Assembly: GCA_021807975.1 (NCBI GenBank) | Contig: JAKBCJ010000319.1 | Location: 1 to 5,709 of the forward strand | Reading direction: 5' to 3' | Length of the DNA stretch: 5,709 nucleotides | DNA from: Pseudomonadota bacterium | Lineage (GTDB): Bacteria; Pseudomonadota; Alphaproteobacteria; Acetobacterales; Acetobacteraceae | Shown: in pieces, positions 5,085-5,709 of the stretch | Position numbering within the stretch: position 1 is the first letter of the stretch | How the letters are laid out: each line of letters starts with the position of its first letter | Made by a program: the position numbers and the translations under genes | The notes under the pieces: generated by a model | Told to the model about the DNA's origin: nothing | What the model saw: the letters and a program-made list of their open reading frames with translations, nothing else | Database searches by the model: none

Positions 5085-5096
5085 ATAAACCGGACA

Positions 5097-5586
5097 AGTT
5101 AATTAGCTATCGACAGGGATACTGATTGGGAGCAGGGCAACGGGGTGAATGAAGAATTGACCATCGGCAAAAGCGTTGAATTCATGTATGGCCGCGATCG
5201 GCGGCGGGATGGTTCGCCGCCGTGACGGAACGAAAAGGCGCTCTGGCGCTATGATCGATGTGGCGTCCGCCGTCGCCGGGCGCCATCGCCGCGTGTCCGG
5301 TCAGGTGAACTCGGATCAAAATACAATGATATGAGATAGCCATTCAGACTGCCCGGCTTGCTTCCCATCGAAGGCGCGATCGTGACCATGGACGCCATGG
5401 CGGATCTTACCGCACGGCGCCAATGATTCCCCTGCCTTGTTGCATCCTTGCCGTGGCCGGGCCTTTCGGGACCGGCGTCCGCGATACGATCACGGTGCGG
5501 CTGATGGCCATAGGGTGCCCGGGACGGCTGCCGGGAAGGCAATACCGATCTGCCCCCCCCATTGGCCGCTGGCGTGTCCCCCTTTC
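5097..5586. other. Mostly non-coding stretch between the IS and the right-edge gene
   Basis: About 490 bp with no convincing intact gene. Open frames on both strands have no ribosome-binding site and no family resemblance. Visible items are a degenerate ISAs1 scrap (about 5299-5399), a GC-rich inverted repeat GGCGGCG / CGCCGCC with an 8-nt loop near 5199-5220, and a run of eight C residues at about 5552-5559. It reads as debris from earlier insertions. Confidence 0.5.
5299..5399 (+). pseudogene. Degenerate ISAs1-family transposase scrap
   Basis: From 5349 the plus strand encodes LPGLLPIEGAIVTMDAM. This matches the second catalytic-aspartate region of ISAs1 transposases (family pattern AIPxLLxLLxIxGAIVTIDAMGCQ). 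Just upstream, in shifted frames, are GQVNSD (5299-5316) and a stretch around 5325-5345 resembling the NEITAIP part of the same motif, so at least one frameshift and a stop separate them. After DAM the resemblance stops and the frame ends within 10 codons. It corresponds to the central part of the protein, whereas the remnant at 1955-2428 is the C-terminal part. The two could be separate copies or pieces of one rearranged element. It is non-functional. Confidence 0.55.
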
Positions 5587-5709
5587 TTATTTCCTCCAAG
5601 ACCCGGGCCGGAGCAAAACGCCGAAAATCATTATATGGGAGACGACTACCAGGGGAGCGTAGAAAGTATAGATATACCAGAAGGTGGCCAGGTTGAAGCC
5701 TGGCACGTT
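5587..5709 (-). CDS. C-terminal end of a membrane protein entering from beyond the window
   Basis: The last 40 codons of a minus-strand gene are present, in frame to the window edge, with a TAA stop at 5587-5589. The sequence (NVPGFNLATFWYIYTFYAP, then LVVVSHIMIFGVLLR, then PGSWRK) has one aromatic-rich membrane helix from about residue 7 to 33 and a short basic C-terminus, likely cytoplasmic. I do not recognise the family from this piece. The frame has the composition of a real gene, whereas the overlapping plus-strand frame is Arg/Pro-rich and lacks a ribosome-binding site. No clear terminator follows the stop. It may be the first resident gene beyond the insertion-rich zone. Confidence 0.55.
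   Translation of the reverse strand, partial: NVPGFNLATFWYIYTFYAPLVVVSHIMIFGVLLRPGSWRK

Noticed and set aside
5249..5662. Open frames at 5249-5599 (minus) and 5423-5662 (plus)
   Set aside because: No RBS. They overlap the ISAs1 scrap or the more convincing membrane-protein C-terminus, and composition is typical of GC-rich non-coding DNA.
1..5709. CRISPR array, tRNA, rRNA or a complete new defence system
   Set aside because: No regularly spaced repeats, no tRNA-like cloverleaf and no recognisable effector set. The window supports only an orphan methyltransferase, a TA module and unknown small genes.

Overview
This is a GC-rich window of about 5.7 kb, apparently accessory DNA (genomic island, prophage remnant or plasmid) of an alphaproteobacterium. 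The assignment rests on base composition, on the style of the ISAs1-type and ISNCY-type transposases, and on the Gp49-type HigB/HigA pair. It is an inference from family resemblance. No rRNA, tRNA or core gene is present to confirm it.

Left third (1-1876): genes that look phage- or island-derived. An orphan adenine-type DNA methyltransferase with a DPPY motif lies on the minus strand. It is followed 12 nt later by the start of another minus-strand gene that runs off the left edge. Divergent from the methyltransferase are two small plus-strand genes of unknown function (891-1157 and 1165-1443), 7 nt apart and probably one operon. They converge, with a 4-nt gap, on a minus-strand gene for a 142-aa protein with a coiled-coil-like N-terminus and a possible winged-helix C-terminus. 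The methyltransferase ribosome-binding site lies inside one arm of a perfect 9-bp inverted repeat. The 142-aa gene has its ATG in the 3-nt spacer of a 7-bp palindrome.

Middle (1955-3282): mobile-element debris and a toxin-antitoxin operon. The C-terminal part of an ISAs1-family transposase ends next to a beheaded antitoxin-like gene. The intact higB-higA module (minus strand, ATGA overlap, palindromic -10 region) lies just upstream of that remnant, so the original transcript order was toxin, antitoxin, second antitoxin-like gene.

Right half (about 3315-5084, possibly 3295-5120): an ISNCY-family insertion sequence with imperfect terminal inverted repeats. Its transposase is split after codon 285 by a foreign segment of about 471 bp. 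That segment carries a small minus-strand gene for a 79-aa, three-helix membrane protein with a good ribosome-binding site. The transposase C-terminus resumes in the correct register at 4688. A 13-bp-stem hairpin sits between its stop codon and the right end.

Right edge: about 490 bp of mostly non-coding DNA contains a second, frameshifted ISAs1 scrap (about 5299-5399). It is followed by the last 40 codons of a minus-strand membrane protein that enters from beyond the window. Overall the window looks like a mosaic of insertion and decay around a still-intact TA module and a few orphan genes. No complete new defence or metabolic system can be demonstrated. The most unusual features are the membrane-gene segment inside the transposase, the probable three-gene TA operon, and the methyltransferase RBS hairpin.
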